From assembly GCA_963855995.1 (NCBI GenBank), contig OY979724.1, positions 4,657,558-4,721,557 of the forward strand: a stretch of DNA of 64,000 bases, read 5' to 3'. Source of the DNA: Muricea muricata (taxonomy: Eukaryota; Cnidaria; Anthozoa; Malacalcyonacea; Plexauridae). The position numbers were made by a program, and so were the translations under genes. The stretch's first letter is position 1. Each line of letters opens with the position of its first letter. Below the pieces are notes generated by a model that saw only the letters and a list, made by a program, of their open reading frames with translations, had not been told where the DNA came from and did no database searches. Of the stretch, positions 25,101-34,230 are shown one piece after another.

Positions 25101-27434
25101 ACATTTTTATCACACAATGTGGTTATTGATGACACTTACTGATTTTTCTTTTCGATTCTTCTTTCCAAGCTCCTAGAGGAATAAGGTAATGTAAAAAAAT
25201 GTAAAAGCTGAAAGCAAATTTGTACATGAGAGCAGGTGGCAGGTTGTCATCTGCGATGACTATTATTATTAGAAAGATTTATTTTCACACGATAAAATTG
25301 TCAGTTAAAGATAAATACAAAATATACAACATTCATGGAGGGGGGGAGGGCCTGCTAGTTTTCAAGATAAAGCAATAAAAATTAGCAGAAACAAAATGAG
25401 TAATTTCAGTGATAAGTAATCAAATCATTATTTTACCAAAATTGTCAAATGCTGCTGACAGATGGGTAACCGGTAGTGAAGAATGTATAACTGAGTAACT
25501 AATGATATTCGGCACCAGGGTTGGCCGAGCAGCTCCTGTCAGATCATGCTCGATCCATTCCTGCATATAACGTTCGTGCATTTGACTGCGTGGCTGTGTG
25601 ATGTGTCCGTTGGTAAAACCCACATAGTGTCCTTGCTTACCATTGAGTTTCCAATAGCCTGTGCTCCAGACCACCACACACGGCTGGAGCACAGGCTAAT
25701 TTCCAATAGCTCAGTGGCAGTGTTCAGCAAAGTAGTCGATTTTTACTTAAGTAAAAGGAACATGCACGTCAATATTACTGTCTGTCAAAGTACTGACTGA
25801 AAATTTTACTCAGCTGAAAATTTTTCCTATGGTTTGAAAATATTACTTATAGTTATAAGGGGCGTTGTGAAAACCCGAAAATAACACGGAATTTCGCGGA
25901 ATATGCCGGAATATCACGGAATTTCGCTGAATATCACGGAAATTCGCGGAATATCACGGAATTTCGTGGTTCATGTCGAATGTGCCCCTGTGTTTTGTGT
26001 ATTTCTCACTCACTGGGACTGTATCTACTTCACCAAATTTAGCTAAAGCGCGAGCCCGAAGGGCGAGTAATGATTGTCGCGCTACGCGCTCCCTCTTTAG
26101 CTAAATTTGGTGAAGTAGATACAGTCCCAGTGAGTGAGAAATGTGACAACCCTAGAATGACCCGATATTGATAGTTATTATATATATGGGGATACACAAA
26201 ACACAGGGGCACATTCGACATGAACCACGAAATTCCGTGATATTCCGCGAAATTCCGTGATATTCCGGCATATTCCACGAAATTCCGTAAAAACCCGGGC
26301 GTTCCGGGTTTTCACAACGCCCCTTAATAAGTAAAAGAAAAATATTGGAAAAATACACTGAAGTGAAAGTACCTCTGAAAATGAATTTGACAGAGCATTT
26401 ATTTAAGCAGTAAGTAAATCGCAAGTAACAGCCCTGTGCAATGGCGAGCATTACCTCTACATCTTTAAATGACTCGTTATCCCAAACTTCCCGGCATTCT
26501 GCACATCTTCCTCGCTCACATCTCCAATCTTGACAATGTGTTTCAATTTCGGACACTGGTCGGCTTTCTCCAATAAAATACTCAGTTTACTTGCATCGCA
26601 CACGACTACGGAGATATCCGCTGTAGGTGTAAATGAATACACACATTAATTTTCCTCATACGAAATTAACAACATACAAATTATATGCCTGGGATCGGTT
26701 GTGCGAAAGGTGAATATACCGTTGTCCACGTGATACTGATATTTTTCAACAGCCGCAGAGAGGCACAAAGAAAAACGCTATTAAGTGCATTGAACTCGCC
26801 AGAGATAAAAAGTGAGAAACTCGAAAATGCTGAACTAGCCTATAGTATTTACTACCTACTGAGTTCACATGCTAAGGAAGTTGTAAAAAATCACATGTAT
26901 AGCGCTACTTATCTTTCGTGCGACCAATCCCTGTAAAGTAACCTGGGTCGATATAGGATGTAAAATGATGTAAGCACAGTTATAGACAGCAAAAAATAGA
27001 TCTATCAAAAATTTTCATCCCGCTTTAAATCGCCGCATGCTATTTACACAAACACAGAATATTAGGTATCCTGCAATCCGATTGCTTCCTCAACTTTTGG
27101 CCTAAAATTCTTTGATAGTAGGTAAAAAGACAAAATATAAAGACAAGTCCTTTAAATTTGACATTGTTTCCTAGAAACAGGTGAGAAACTATAGGAAATA
27201 TGTAATGTTTTGAATAATAATATTCTTCCAAATCGTCAGTATTCAGTTTAATTTTTTTCCAGTGCTTGTGTAATATAATAAAAACAGCTCATATACGACT
27301 CGCGCTCGTGGAATATCTGCTAAATATTCATTGCTGATGATCAGGTCTCGTTTACTTGTCTAAATAGTACCCGCACTTACCGTGGTTAATGATGAAGGTG
27401 CATGCATCAGCACCTAAACTGTCATAAAGCGGCA
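4179..27434 (-). CDS. ACSL: Long-chain acyl-CoA synthetase, 16 exons, incomplete (no 5' exons, one internal gap, one frameshift)
   Basis: Members activate long-chain fatty acids to acyl-CoA with ATP, usually on ER or mitochondrial outer membranes. Exons in coding order: 27434-27381 ([14 protein letters not shown]), 26620-26455, 25172-25140, 24895-24844 (VCFTSGTTG, the ATP-binding P-loop), 16039-15963 ([14 protein letters not shown]), 14482-14405 ([13 protein letters not shown]), 13500-13418 ([13 protein letters not shown]), 12063-12012 ([17 protein letters not shown]), 11127-11042 ([13 protein letters not shown]), 10861-10773 ([13 protein letters not shown]), 7408-7292 ([11 protein letters not shown]), 6497-6444 ([18 protein letters not shown]), 5859-5770 ([13 protein letters not shown]), 5283-5182, 5081-5010 and 4337-4179 ([17 protein letters not shown], then stop). 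Junctions are GT/AG and phases agree, with two exceptions. The roughly 60 residues holding the YGQTE motif are absent between 11042 and 10861, where phases also clash. Exon 26620-26455 lacks one base near 26475. The N-terminal roughly 170-200 residues are not in the window. Confidence 0.9.
6152..6235 (+). repeat. tRNA-derived, SINE-like sequence in an ACSL intron
   Basis: A tRNA-like order is visible: 'gtagctttgtggtcagagca' resembles box A and its following stem, and 'ggttggattcc' resembles box B, 30-odd bases later. The 5' half cannot form a clean cloverleaf, so a SINE head or tRNA relic is likelier than a working tRNA. Confidence 0.45.
7569..9881. mobile_element. Non-autonomous foldback transposon, TTAA target duplication
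   Basis: The termini are inverted copies starting AGGTAGGTTACAGTCGCTTC and flanked on both sides by TTAA (7565-7568 and 9882-9885). The inverted arms pair for several hundred bases: 7569-7925 with 9536-9881, then 8140-8260 with 9420-9530, then 8461-8545 with 9345-9430. The left arm carries about 215 extra bases (7926-8140). The unpaired centre (about 8546-9344) has a 117-codon minus-strand frame with no recognisable family. TTAA duplication is typical of piggyBac-type elements, but no transposase is seen. It sits in an ACSL intron. Confidence 0.8.
9890..10740. repeat. Dispersed non-coding repeat rich in 'caacaagttgt' words
   Basis: Degenerate inverted and direct 'acaagttgt / acaacttgt' words recur, for example 'cacaagttgt', 'aacaacttgt' and 'ttgtcgacaagtt'. 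A related patch is at 15471-15680. No coding capacity is recognised. Confidence 0.4.
11199..11381. mobile_element. Palindromic MITE
   Basis: The two halves pair around 'cgcccgcagggcg' at about 11283. Outer arms read 'ttttccgtgctgatatacag' and the inverse 'ctgtatatcaatactgaaaa'. A partial extra arm ('ttttccgtgttgacatagag') lies at 11428-11470. It is in an ACSL intron, just downstream of exon 11127-11042 in plus coordinates. Confidence 0.6.
12355..13100. mobile_element. Nested inverted-repeat elements (two related copies)
   Basis: 12766-13006 has arms 'ggggccggttgtccgaagcc' and the inverse 'ggcttcgaacaactggcccc'. A related half is at about 12541-12583 ('aacgggcttcaaacagccgg'). The copy lies between outer arms built from 'aagatttttaaaacgagaac' at about 12735-12754 and its inverse at about 13065-13085, so one element inserted into another. 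No protein is seen. Confidence 0.5.
13105..13307. mobile_element. hAT-type MITE with 8-bp target duplication
   Basis: The termini are CAGTGGCGGATCTAG and the inverse of CAGTGACGGATCCAG. Both sides are flanked by GCCAACAT (13097-13104 and 13308-13315). Subterminal arms share GTAAGTCAAAATAAATTA. An 8-bp duplication with CAG..CTG ends is characteristic of hAT elements. It is about 200 bp and non-coding. Confidence 0.85.
13633..13858. mobile_element. Inverted-repeat element (MITE-like)
   Basis: The left arm 'tataggcccatttacacggg' pairs with the inverse of the right end 'ctcgtgtaaaatataggcc'. The subterminal 'cgatttttgctgcgattta' type sequence is also inverted. No coding capacity. Confidence 0.5.
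15471..15680. repeat. Dispersed 'acaagtttgttgcaac' type repeat
   Basis: It shares word composition and partial order with 9890-10740, for example 'caacaagtctgttgtc' and 'ttgcaacaagtctg'. Small open frames on both strands here are by-products of the repeat. Confidence 0.35.
16122..16544 (+). pseudogene. Orphan, frameshifted terminal exon of a short-chain collagen gene (copy C)
   Basis: After a matching intron end and AG at 16120-16121, the sequence follows the last exon of the collagen genes: [20 protein letters not shown], then [14 protein letters not shown]. Around 16248 it lacks about 50 bases that the other copies have, which shifts the frame to a TAA at about 16312. The old frame resumes and runs to the family's normal end ([10 protein letters not shown]) at 16544. 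No collagen or N-terminal exons lie nearby. The duplicated piece starts close to 16062, about 20 bases from an ACSL exon on the other strand. It reads as a partial duplication. Confidence 0.85.
16545..18380. other. ACSL intron sequence with no recognised feature
   Basis: AT-rich, with only short open frames on either strand and no splice-compatible coding similarity. It precedes the collagen tandem duplication. Confidence 0.4.
19150..19510 (-). mobile_element. Tc1/mariner transposase relic
   Basis: The minus strand encodes pieces of the C-terminal DDE domain: [20 protein letters not shown], then a stop and frame change, then [15 protein letters not shown] and [19 protein letters not shown]. 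These match the order of Tc1-type transposases (the D-N-D-P and D-L-N-P-I-E-N-L-W motifs). It lies in the first intron of collagen copy A and is not in copy B. It is inactive. Confidence 0.85.
20413..20432 (+). repeat. Poly-G tract in the third intron of collagen copy A
   Basis: An uninterrupted run of about 18 G follows exon 3. Copy B has a shorter, interrupted G tract at 22920-22940. Such runs are error-prone in sequencing. Confidence 0.8.
21643..23484 (+). CDS. Short-chain collagen C4-like protein, copy B (intact, 4 exons)
   Basis: Exons 21643-21932, 22312-22508, 22729-22875 and 23018-23484 join in frame with GT/AG introns into 366 codons. In order: a short charged cytosolic tail; a hydrophobic segment ([20 protein letters not shown], about residues 23-42), probably a type II signal anchor; a charged stretch ending [12 protein letters not shown], which fits a furin-type cleavage site; two short Gly-X-Y stretches ([19 protein letters not shown], then [13 protein letters not shown]); and a Cys-rich C-terminal domain starting [10 protein letters not shown] with [20 protein letters not shown] and TCAVCTR. 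Family knowledge: such proteins are extracellular matrix or cuticle-like components in sponges and cnidarians. Cleavage and secretion are inferred. The gene lies inside an ACSL intron on the opposite strand. Start: the first ATG, conserved in copy A. Confidence 0.9.
23485..24843. other. Intron of ACSL after the collagen cluster
   Basis: No gene is seen, apart from a purine-rich minisatellite (listed separately). From about 24376 a sequence starting 'cagtcaactctcattatagc' resembles the end of a Tc1-type MITE, but its other end is not clear. Confidence 0.4.
23955..24095. repeat. Purine-rich minisatellite, unit about 27 bp
   Basis: Imperfect tandem copies of 'agtagtagtaagaggaatag' plus 'aaagag' on the plus strand, about five units with small changes. 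Confidence 0.75.
25857..26325. mobile_element. Foldback element with a nested palindrome
   Basis: The ends are 'aaggggcgttgtgaaaaccc' and its inverse 'gggttttcacaacgcccctt'. Subterminal parts hold tandem 'cggaatttcgcggaatatca' type words in opposite orientation on each side. The centre (about 26015-26135) is a second palindrome with arms 'ctgtatctacttcaccaaat' and a core of 'gcgcgagcccgaagggcgag'. No protein. It is in an ACSL intron. Confidence 0.7.
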
Positions 27435-27801
27435 CTGAAACCATGGAATATGTAGTTTAAGAAAAAGCATTGCAAAATCTTATGAGATAGGGAAGAAGGG
27501 AAAAACATTTTTGACTTGCAAAGTTTGCAAACGTTGTATAATTATTTCTACTACACGCAGTCAAAGAAAGCCTACATATAATTTCTTTACCAATTTCGAC
27601 TCAAAAGCGGTAAGCTTGTTTACGTGCAATACAAAATATAAACATCATATTTTGCAATATTGCAGGATCGTAAAGGCTTTATTTTCAGTATGTTACAATG
27701 TTTTGTAACCAAACTGTGCAAATTTTACTCATTTCAAAGTGCTCTTTTGAAGGGGAAAAAATTATCGCCCTTAATTTTACTAGAATGATTTGAGTCCTTA
27801 C

Positions 27802-30800
27802 TTGAATTCTGATGATCTGTTTTCTATGTATTGAATAACTTGTCCAAATCTAGTGGCGAACATGTTGAGAGATGTCATAATGCCGCCATTAGGTCCCATA
27901 TTGTACTGTTTTATGACTTCTTTATATTTATTGTGTCTCGGATATCAATGGTTGCAGGATAAGGTATTTCATAAACTGCTGGATCAAGATTAACAACATA
28001 GGGTGCTGACTTCTTTGTATGAAGGTGGGCACTGATCCTCTGCAAATACATTCAAGATATATGAACATGAGCCTCACTCCAAAAGGGCTCAATATTTAAC
28101 ATGTTGAAATGTTAGGATAAAACTAAAAATATATACCGCAATTTTATTGCAAAATTTTGCACCGAAATTAGAAGTAGTGATATATTTATCAAAAAATTGC
28201 CTGGTAGCTTAATGTAGCCTTCATAGAGAGTCCGGAAAAAGTGCCATTATTTTATCATGATACATAGACTAATGTTCATACAAATCCTTAGGAACTTCAA
28301 AGTAATCAAGCATAATTTCTTATCAAAACCTTCCACTTTATAAGTGAAAAGCAAATGGTTTAACCACAAAAGCTCTGCAGAAGGGCAACTGATTTCCATA
28401 GGCTGCCTGTCAGAGCAAATTGTAACGGTATCAAAGAAGATGTGGCTGGAATGGAAGAAACAGAAACCACCATGTGTCTGTGAGGAAACGAACAGTTGTT
28501 TGATGCAGCCACCATCCAGATTTATGGATGAATATATTTACAAATTAAACAAGTTTGTCACGTGCATGCATGCATAAATAAGCTGATAACAGGCAGGCCA
28601 GGGCTCAGATGTATCAAAGGCGTTCAGCTTAAGCAGCTAATAAGTCAAATATTGAAAGCACTTTGGCATCTCGTACACACATCCTAATTTATAAGGAGTA
28701 AATATTTATTTTATTTCTTTATTGTTCTTCCAGATTTTACAAAATTTTAAAATATTTTGTCTAACGTTTCGGTATCTTTCACAGAAACCATTTTCAAAGA
28801 CTTAAAAATTTATCTTAAATGTTCAACTTGCGTCAGCTGCATGATCGCGTGATTGTTCTCGCGTGCGTTTACATTCTGCGCGCGCTCGTTCATTCGCAGT
28901 TAAGCTAAAATACGCACCTGGCATATCGCGCGATATGTTTATGCTGTTTTTCTCGCTCTTGCTATGCCAGCTTTCCAAAAACATTCTCTTGTTGAAATTC
29001 GTTTCAAATTCTAGGCAGGTGGCTCCCTCCCAATCCATTTGGTGGTTCGTCGTCATGTGATGAACAGCGATTCTGTTGCTAGTGTCTTTGTTAGCTATAC
29101 AGCGCTTGTGTTATTTTACTCGGCGTTGCAATGTTCTTCCGGTTTTCTAACGTAGCTAGCAGGGTACTCAGAACAGGCTATTTTATAGATCGCTGCCACT
29201 CGAGAATTCTTTGGCGATGGATCTTTCACTTTGGTTAGTACATCCCGTAAAGTTGTTAAAGGTTTATGAGCCACTAAGATGTTGTAGGGTCTCAGAATCC
29301 GTGCAATTCTTTCGGACTTGCCTTCGACGTAAGGAATTGCAGCAATGACTTTCTTGTCTTCATTTGTTTTACTCGTACAATTGGAAAACTCTGTTGTTGA
29401 CATATTGGATCTTTTGGTAACGCTGTCTATAAATGATTTATTTTATTCTTTAACAAAAATAAAATAAAAAAATAAAAATTGAAAAGTTCGCTTAGATGTT
29501 GTAATTCGTTCTCAAGGTCTTCATTCGTACTGCAGACTACGTGTGCTCTTTTAACCAACGTTTTTATAGTCACCGATTTGTGTGCCGCTGGATGGTATGA
29601 AGAGTCATCTAACAAACGGTCAGTACTGGTGGGTTTCCTATACACGCTTGTTCGGAGGGTCTTTCCTGCTCTGGTGACTAAACAGTCCAGGAATGCTATT
29701 TTGCCATCCTTTTCTGGCTCAATCGTAAACTGGGTACTCGGATCTTGCTGGTTTAGGTGTTGAAGGAATTCTCTTCTCATTCTTGTGCAAACTTGTGAGG
29801 GTATCGTCCACGCATCGGAACCAGAAAGGTACTTGGTTGGCGTAAGTGGCTAATGCCTTCTTTTTTAAACGTTACATCACAATCTCGGCAACAACAACTG
29901 AAACGGGGGAGCCCATGGCCGTGCCATGAAGCTGCTGGTAGAAATTCCCATCATATTGGACAGACTGTTAGATACAGATGAAGAAAGAGTATTATCGTAT
30001 GGTATGAAACATTCCTTAGCACCTAAACATTTATCTACAGCAAAGATACAGCAAGTGTAGAAGCCGCCATAAGTTATAATGATGGTCTATCTATTGAAGT
30101 GAAAAAAACCATTCGAAGTAAAGTTGCGTCAACACTTTAGACAAGTATGAAACCCGTAAACAATTTGACGAAAGATGAACAACTAGCAGGATCTAGGTTA
30201 CGAAATGACGACACAATTGTCATTACACCAGCTGATAAAGGACGCGTAACAGTAGTTATGAATAAAACGGAATATCATCAAAAAATGTGTAATCTAGTTA
30301 ATGATGATAAAACATATGAGACTTAAGAAAGACCCTTCTAAGAAATTGCAACGGAAACTTAATGAGAAACTTTACCCATTACATCAAGCAAACACTCTGA
30401 AGAAACAGATATACTCAAGGTTATACTGCACCGTTGCACAAACTCCAAAACTATGCGGAATGCCCAAGATTCACAAAGTGAATACACCTTTGAGACCACT
30501 CGTTTCGTTCTGTTCATCACAAACTTATGAGCTTTCTAAGTATCTTGCGTGAATTCTAAAACCATTAACCGAGCAATCCAGCCATCGTTTGATCAATTCT
30601 AGGGAGTTTGTTCCCAAAATCAAGAATGTAATATTAGGTGAGGATCATGAACTCGTATCATTTGACGTGAAATCCTTGTTTACGAGTATCCCCTTAGAGC
30701 TAGCAATCGAAAGCGTGAAAGAGGCGTTAACTAATTATAGTGATGAGCTCCCAATACCTAAAGAGGAAGTCATCGACCTTCTTACCCTTTGCCTACATTC

Positions 30801-33445
30801 AACGTATTTCCAATATGATGGGAACTTCTACCAGAGTAAAACAAATGAAGACAAGAAAGTCATTGCTGCAATTCCTTACGTCAAAGGCACGTCCGAAAAA
30901 ATTGCACGGATTCTGAGACCCCACAACATCTTAGTGGCTCATAAACCTTTAACAACTTTACGGGATGTACTAACCAAAGTGAAAGATCCATCGCCAAAGA
31001 ATTCTCGAGTGGGAGCGATCTACAAAATAGCCTGTTCTGAGTGCCCTGCTAGCTACGTTGGAGAAACCGGAACAACATTGCGATGCCGAGTAAAAGAACA
31101 CAAGCGCTGTATAGCTAACAAAGACACTAGCAAAAGAATCGCTGTTCATCACATGACGACGAACCACCAAATGGATTGGGAGAGAGCCACCTGCCTAGCA
31201 CTTGAAACGAATTTCAGCAAGAGAATGTTTTTGGAAAGCTGGCATAGCAACAGCGACAAAAACAGCATAAACATATCGCGCGATATGCCAGGCGCGTATT
31301 TTAGCTTAATTGCGAATGAACGAGCGCGCGCAGAATGTAAACGCACGCGAGAACAATCACGCGATCATGCAGCTGACGCAAGTTGCACATTAAAGATAAA
31401 TTTTTAAGTCTTTGAAAATGGTTTCTGTGAAAGATACCGAAACGTTAGACAAAATATTTTAAAATTTTGTAAAATCTGGAAGAACAATAAAGAAATAAAA
31501 TAAATAAACTTGGATTCAAGCCTTTTAACGAGTAAATATTTAGTTTTACAAATAATTGTTCTTCTGAGCTTAAAAATATTCAGCGGGTTCATTCATGCAA
31601 TGTAAAAACTTGTTTTATATTTTCGACTTATCCACAGTTTAAGCCTTTGATGGAACTGGCCGCAGTTGTAGAAATGTTTTGACAAGCTACAGAAAGTGAT
31701 GTAATTTTGGTGACATTCTAAACACTGTCCTCTCAATCTCATCCCCGAGCCTGCGATTCCTTGGGAAGGAAACGGAGGCTCTGGGATAATCCGTGATCGA
31801 CACATACAAAAAACTGTATGTCGCACGTACTGCGAATGTGTTGGAAATAAATAGATTCAATAAGCCGCAATGGCCTTTTTCTAAAGCTGTTTTGAACAGT
31901 ATTTTTACTACAGTTGAACCCCTAATAGCGGACACCCCTTTTAAGCGGACACCCCTTTTAAGCGGACACTAAATTCAGGTCCCAAACGTTTCTTTAATTA
32001 AATACTAGTAAGGAAACCTTTATTTGGCGGACACCCCTATTTAGCGGAAGCGGACACCTCACTGGAGGTCCCAATGAACAAATCAACCCCTTTTAAGCGG
32101 ACAGTAACGTAACGAAACGTAGCGTATTTCATTGTTTCGTGAACACTCGGGCAGTTAATGATATGGACTCCATATATCGAATACGCTACGTTTCGCCGTT
32201 CACGATTGAAGTGAAATATGGCCTTTATAAATGATTATTCTTAGCTTTGTTATGTAATTTAGTTTGTATTATGAGCTTTCGCGAAAGACTCGAGCGCAAA
32301 CGTTCCTAGGCTTTTTGAACGCTGATTTTAACTACAAAAGTTTCTGAACGTAGATATTTTGGTAGACTTTTATATATTATATATTATTAACATAGGTAAA
32401 TAAATAACATACAAAAAATTACCCCCTGTTGTGATTTTGCGAGACCCCTTTTAGGCGGACACCCCTCTTAAGCGGACACCTTGGCGAGGTCCCAATGGTG
32501 TCCGCTTAATAGGGGTTCAACTGTATTTTGTTTGTAATGTCAGAGGAAAATATTAGTTTATTTCATTCTGTGTTGGACGAAGCGTTAGAGTGACTGGGTA
32601 AGAAGAATCTCAAATTGAAGGAGTCTCAATACGAAGTGGTAAAGGCTGTTGTTGTCGACCAGAAAGACACGACTTCTGGTTATGGAAAGTCACTTATATA
32701 CCAGCTTCTTCCCTATTGCGGCTTATTGAATCTATTTATTTGCAACACATGCGCAGTATGGGCGACATACAGTTTTTTGTGTGTTGATCATGGATTATCC
32801 CAGAGCGTCCGTTCCTTCCCAAGAGATTGCAGGCTCGGGGAACGAGATTGCTGTCTTCTCTGGTTTCTCTTCCTCCACCCCAGGCCACCAATTACTGCTA
32901 GCTGCAAGGGTTTTATTTGCCTATTCTTGACTTCCAACCAATCTCTCGGGACACACGAGACAATGTTTCTCACCCACGTTGGCTCGTGCCCACAATAGAA
33001 CTGATAAAATATTCTTTTCTACTTCACCACCAACATGGCTGACGTGCAAGTCAAGAACATGACACTAATGTCAGATGGACACTTGCCAATTGAGATAATC
33101 TAGGAACTCACCGAATCAAATCATAGTGGAAAGTCTCTATTTTATCAGACGAATTTGTGTACATTTTTGTTTGCTTTTATTGCCATTTGTATTATAAAGA
33201 AAATATCAAAACATAGACTTATTCGTATTCACTCATACTTTGTCTATAACTTTGTGGTTTGACTGGTTTGTACATTGCTCACATTTAACAAAAAAATACA
33301 CACTGAAAAATGCATTTATCTAGTTGCACAACAGTATTACCTGTACAAATGTAGTTTTTCCAGACCCTGCCATTCCTAAAGTTATAATACACACAGGTTT
33401 TGAGCATTGTTCTCCCGACTTCGAACCATTCGAACTTTCCGCCAT
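27802..33445 (-). CDS. GPN1: GPN-loop GTPase 1, first two exons only (incomplete, one frameshift)
   Basis: Exon 33445-33341 starts [14 protein letters not shown] and carries the P-loop [13 protein letters not shown]. Exon 28039-27802 carries [20 protein letters not shown] and [18 protein letters not shown], which includes the Gly-Pro-Asn loop that defines the family. GPN1 helps to assemble and import RNA polymerase II. The rest of the GTPase domain (DTPGQ, NKxD) and the C-terminus are absent: the next coding sequence, 367 bases on, is already an ACSL exon. In exon 2 one base is missing in an A run near 27928; without it the frame meets a TAA. Exon 1 ends CAG|GTAATA, and phases are 0. The ATG was chosen as the only one before the P-loop. 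The 5.3-kb intron is full of transposon DNA. Confidence 0.9.
28730..29968 (-). mobile_element. Penelope-like retroelement fragment (RT core and GIY-YIG end), minus copy
   Basis: The minus strand encodes, with several frame breaks, the reverse transcriptase part from YDGNFYQ through [17 protein letters not shown] and the catalytic CVDDT. It continues with [20 protein letters not shown], then a linker ([18 protein letters not shown]) and a decayed GIY-YIG-like part ([15 protein letters not shown]). An A-rich insertion (about 29440-29480) separates RT and linker. Penelope-like elements pair an RT with a GIY-YIG endonuclease. This copy is defective. Confidence 0.85.
29969..31506 (+). mobile_element. 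Penelope-like retroelement fragment (RT N-terminus and GIY-YIG endonuclease), plus copy
   Basis: The plus strand carries the first part of a Penelope-type RT ([56 protein letters not shown]) with stops and frame changes before 30589. A 272-codon open stretch (30589-31407) follows. At [10 protein letters not shown] the RT palm is deleted, and the sequence goes straight to the C-terminal part with the GIY-YIG motif region ([20 protein letters not shown], then [10 protein letters not shown]). Its 3' end (31380-31506) is an inverted copy of 28730-28850. It is defective. Confidence 0.85.
31911..32523. mobile_element. Tc1/mariner-type MITE (TA target site)
   Basis: The termini are CAGTTGAACCCCTAATAGCG and its inverse (CGCTTAATAGGGGTTCAACTG), flanked by TA on both sides (31909-31910 and 32524-32525). 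Internal 'gcggacaccccttttaagcg' words are repeated at both ends. No transposase. Confidence 0.8.
32537..32721 (+). pseudogene. RecQ-like helicase N-terminal fragment
   Basis: The frame from ATG 32537 reads [18 protein letters not shown], a stop, then [18 protein letters not shown] and [13 protein letters not shown]. This resembles the Q-motif region and Walker A of RecQ-type helicases. The usual residues before the Walker A Gly (a V-x-L-P-T type stretch) are deleted, and the fragment ends in the inverted arm. It is a non-functional capture or relic. Confidence 0.65.
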
Positions 33446-33698
33446 ATTGAATTGTTTGCAGTCCAGTGTTTCAATTACAGATCAGTGTTGAATTAGAATT
33501 GGATTTAGGAATCCAAGGCAAGGATTCGATTAAGGATTACTACAAGGATCGGATTAGGATTAAAATACGAATGACTTATCAGTAGACTTACTGTTTTTAT
33601 CGTCGGAAAAACTGCGGCAATTTTTTGGCTGCCATCTTGGTTTAGAAGCAACATACGAGTTGATATCTAGATAATCTAGTCCTGTTAAATGGAGAGTC

Positions 33699-33811
33699 AA
33701 TCAGATTGTAGCATTCTTCATGCCGCCAATCAGATTGCAGCATTCTTCATGCCACCAATCAGATTGCAGCATTCTTCATGCCGCCAGTCAGATTGCAACA
33801 TTCAACATGTG
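33699..33811 (+). repeat. 29-bp tandem repeat, about four copies
   Basis: The unit starts 'aatcagattgcagcattctt' and ends 'catgccgcc', repeated at 33699, 33728, 33757 and, in part, 33786. It lies between GPN1 and the FDXR exons. A 64-codon frame across it is a product of the repeat. Confidence 0.85.
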
Positions 33812-34230
33812 CGCGTTTTTGTTCTACCCAACTATAGCAACTGCAAAATGACGGAGGGGAAAAGTAAAACTCTGCGGCTATAGTTGTTCAAAAACAGGTT
33901 AGCTTAACCCAACGTTAACGTAAAATTCAAACTTCAACTCAGGGCTCCAGTTAGCACTGGTTACCAACAACTCAGCTTTAAACAGCAGGTCCCTGGTCTC
34001 ATTTGACAATCGCTAGACGAACAATAAAATCAGGAAATCTTTGAACAAAAGGAAGATACCTAGAAATTTCCCACGTTTTTTTTTATTTTAATGTTTACGT
34101 TCATTTCACACTCCTTCGTATACAGTTTACGTATAATCTTCCCACTAGATAGTTATTCTTTAATTATGATCGAAGTCACGCAAAGTAATTATCGAAGAAC
34201 TAAGTAATTAGACTTTTTTGTCTGTTGTAG

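Larger units (their letters stand above)
31690..32870. mobile_element. Inverted-repeat element holding a RecQ fragment and a MITE
   Basis: About 135 bases at 31740-31880 recur inverted at 32713-32850 ('tattgcggcttattgaatct' at 32713 and its inverse on the left). The centre holds a Tc1-type MITE and a RecQ-like coding fragment. The inverted arms may be the ends of an element or a local inversion-duplication. Confidence 0.55.

Noticed and set aside
28344-28577. 77-codon plus-strand frame in the GPN1 intron
   Set aside because: No family match that I can recognise, no second exon, and surrounded by transposon DNA.
33689-33883. 64-codon frame between GPN1 and FDXR
   Set aside because: Made of a 29-bp tandem repeat.
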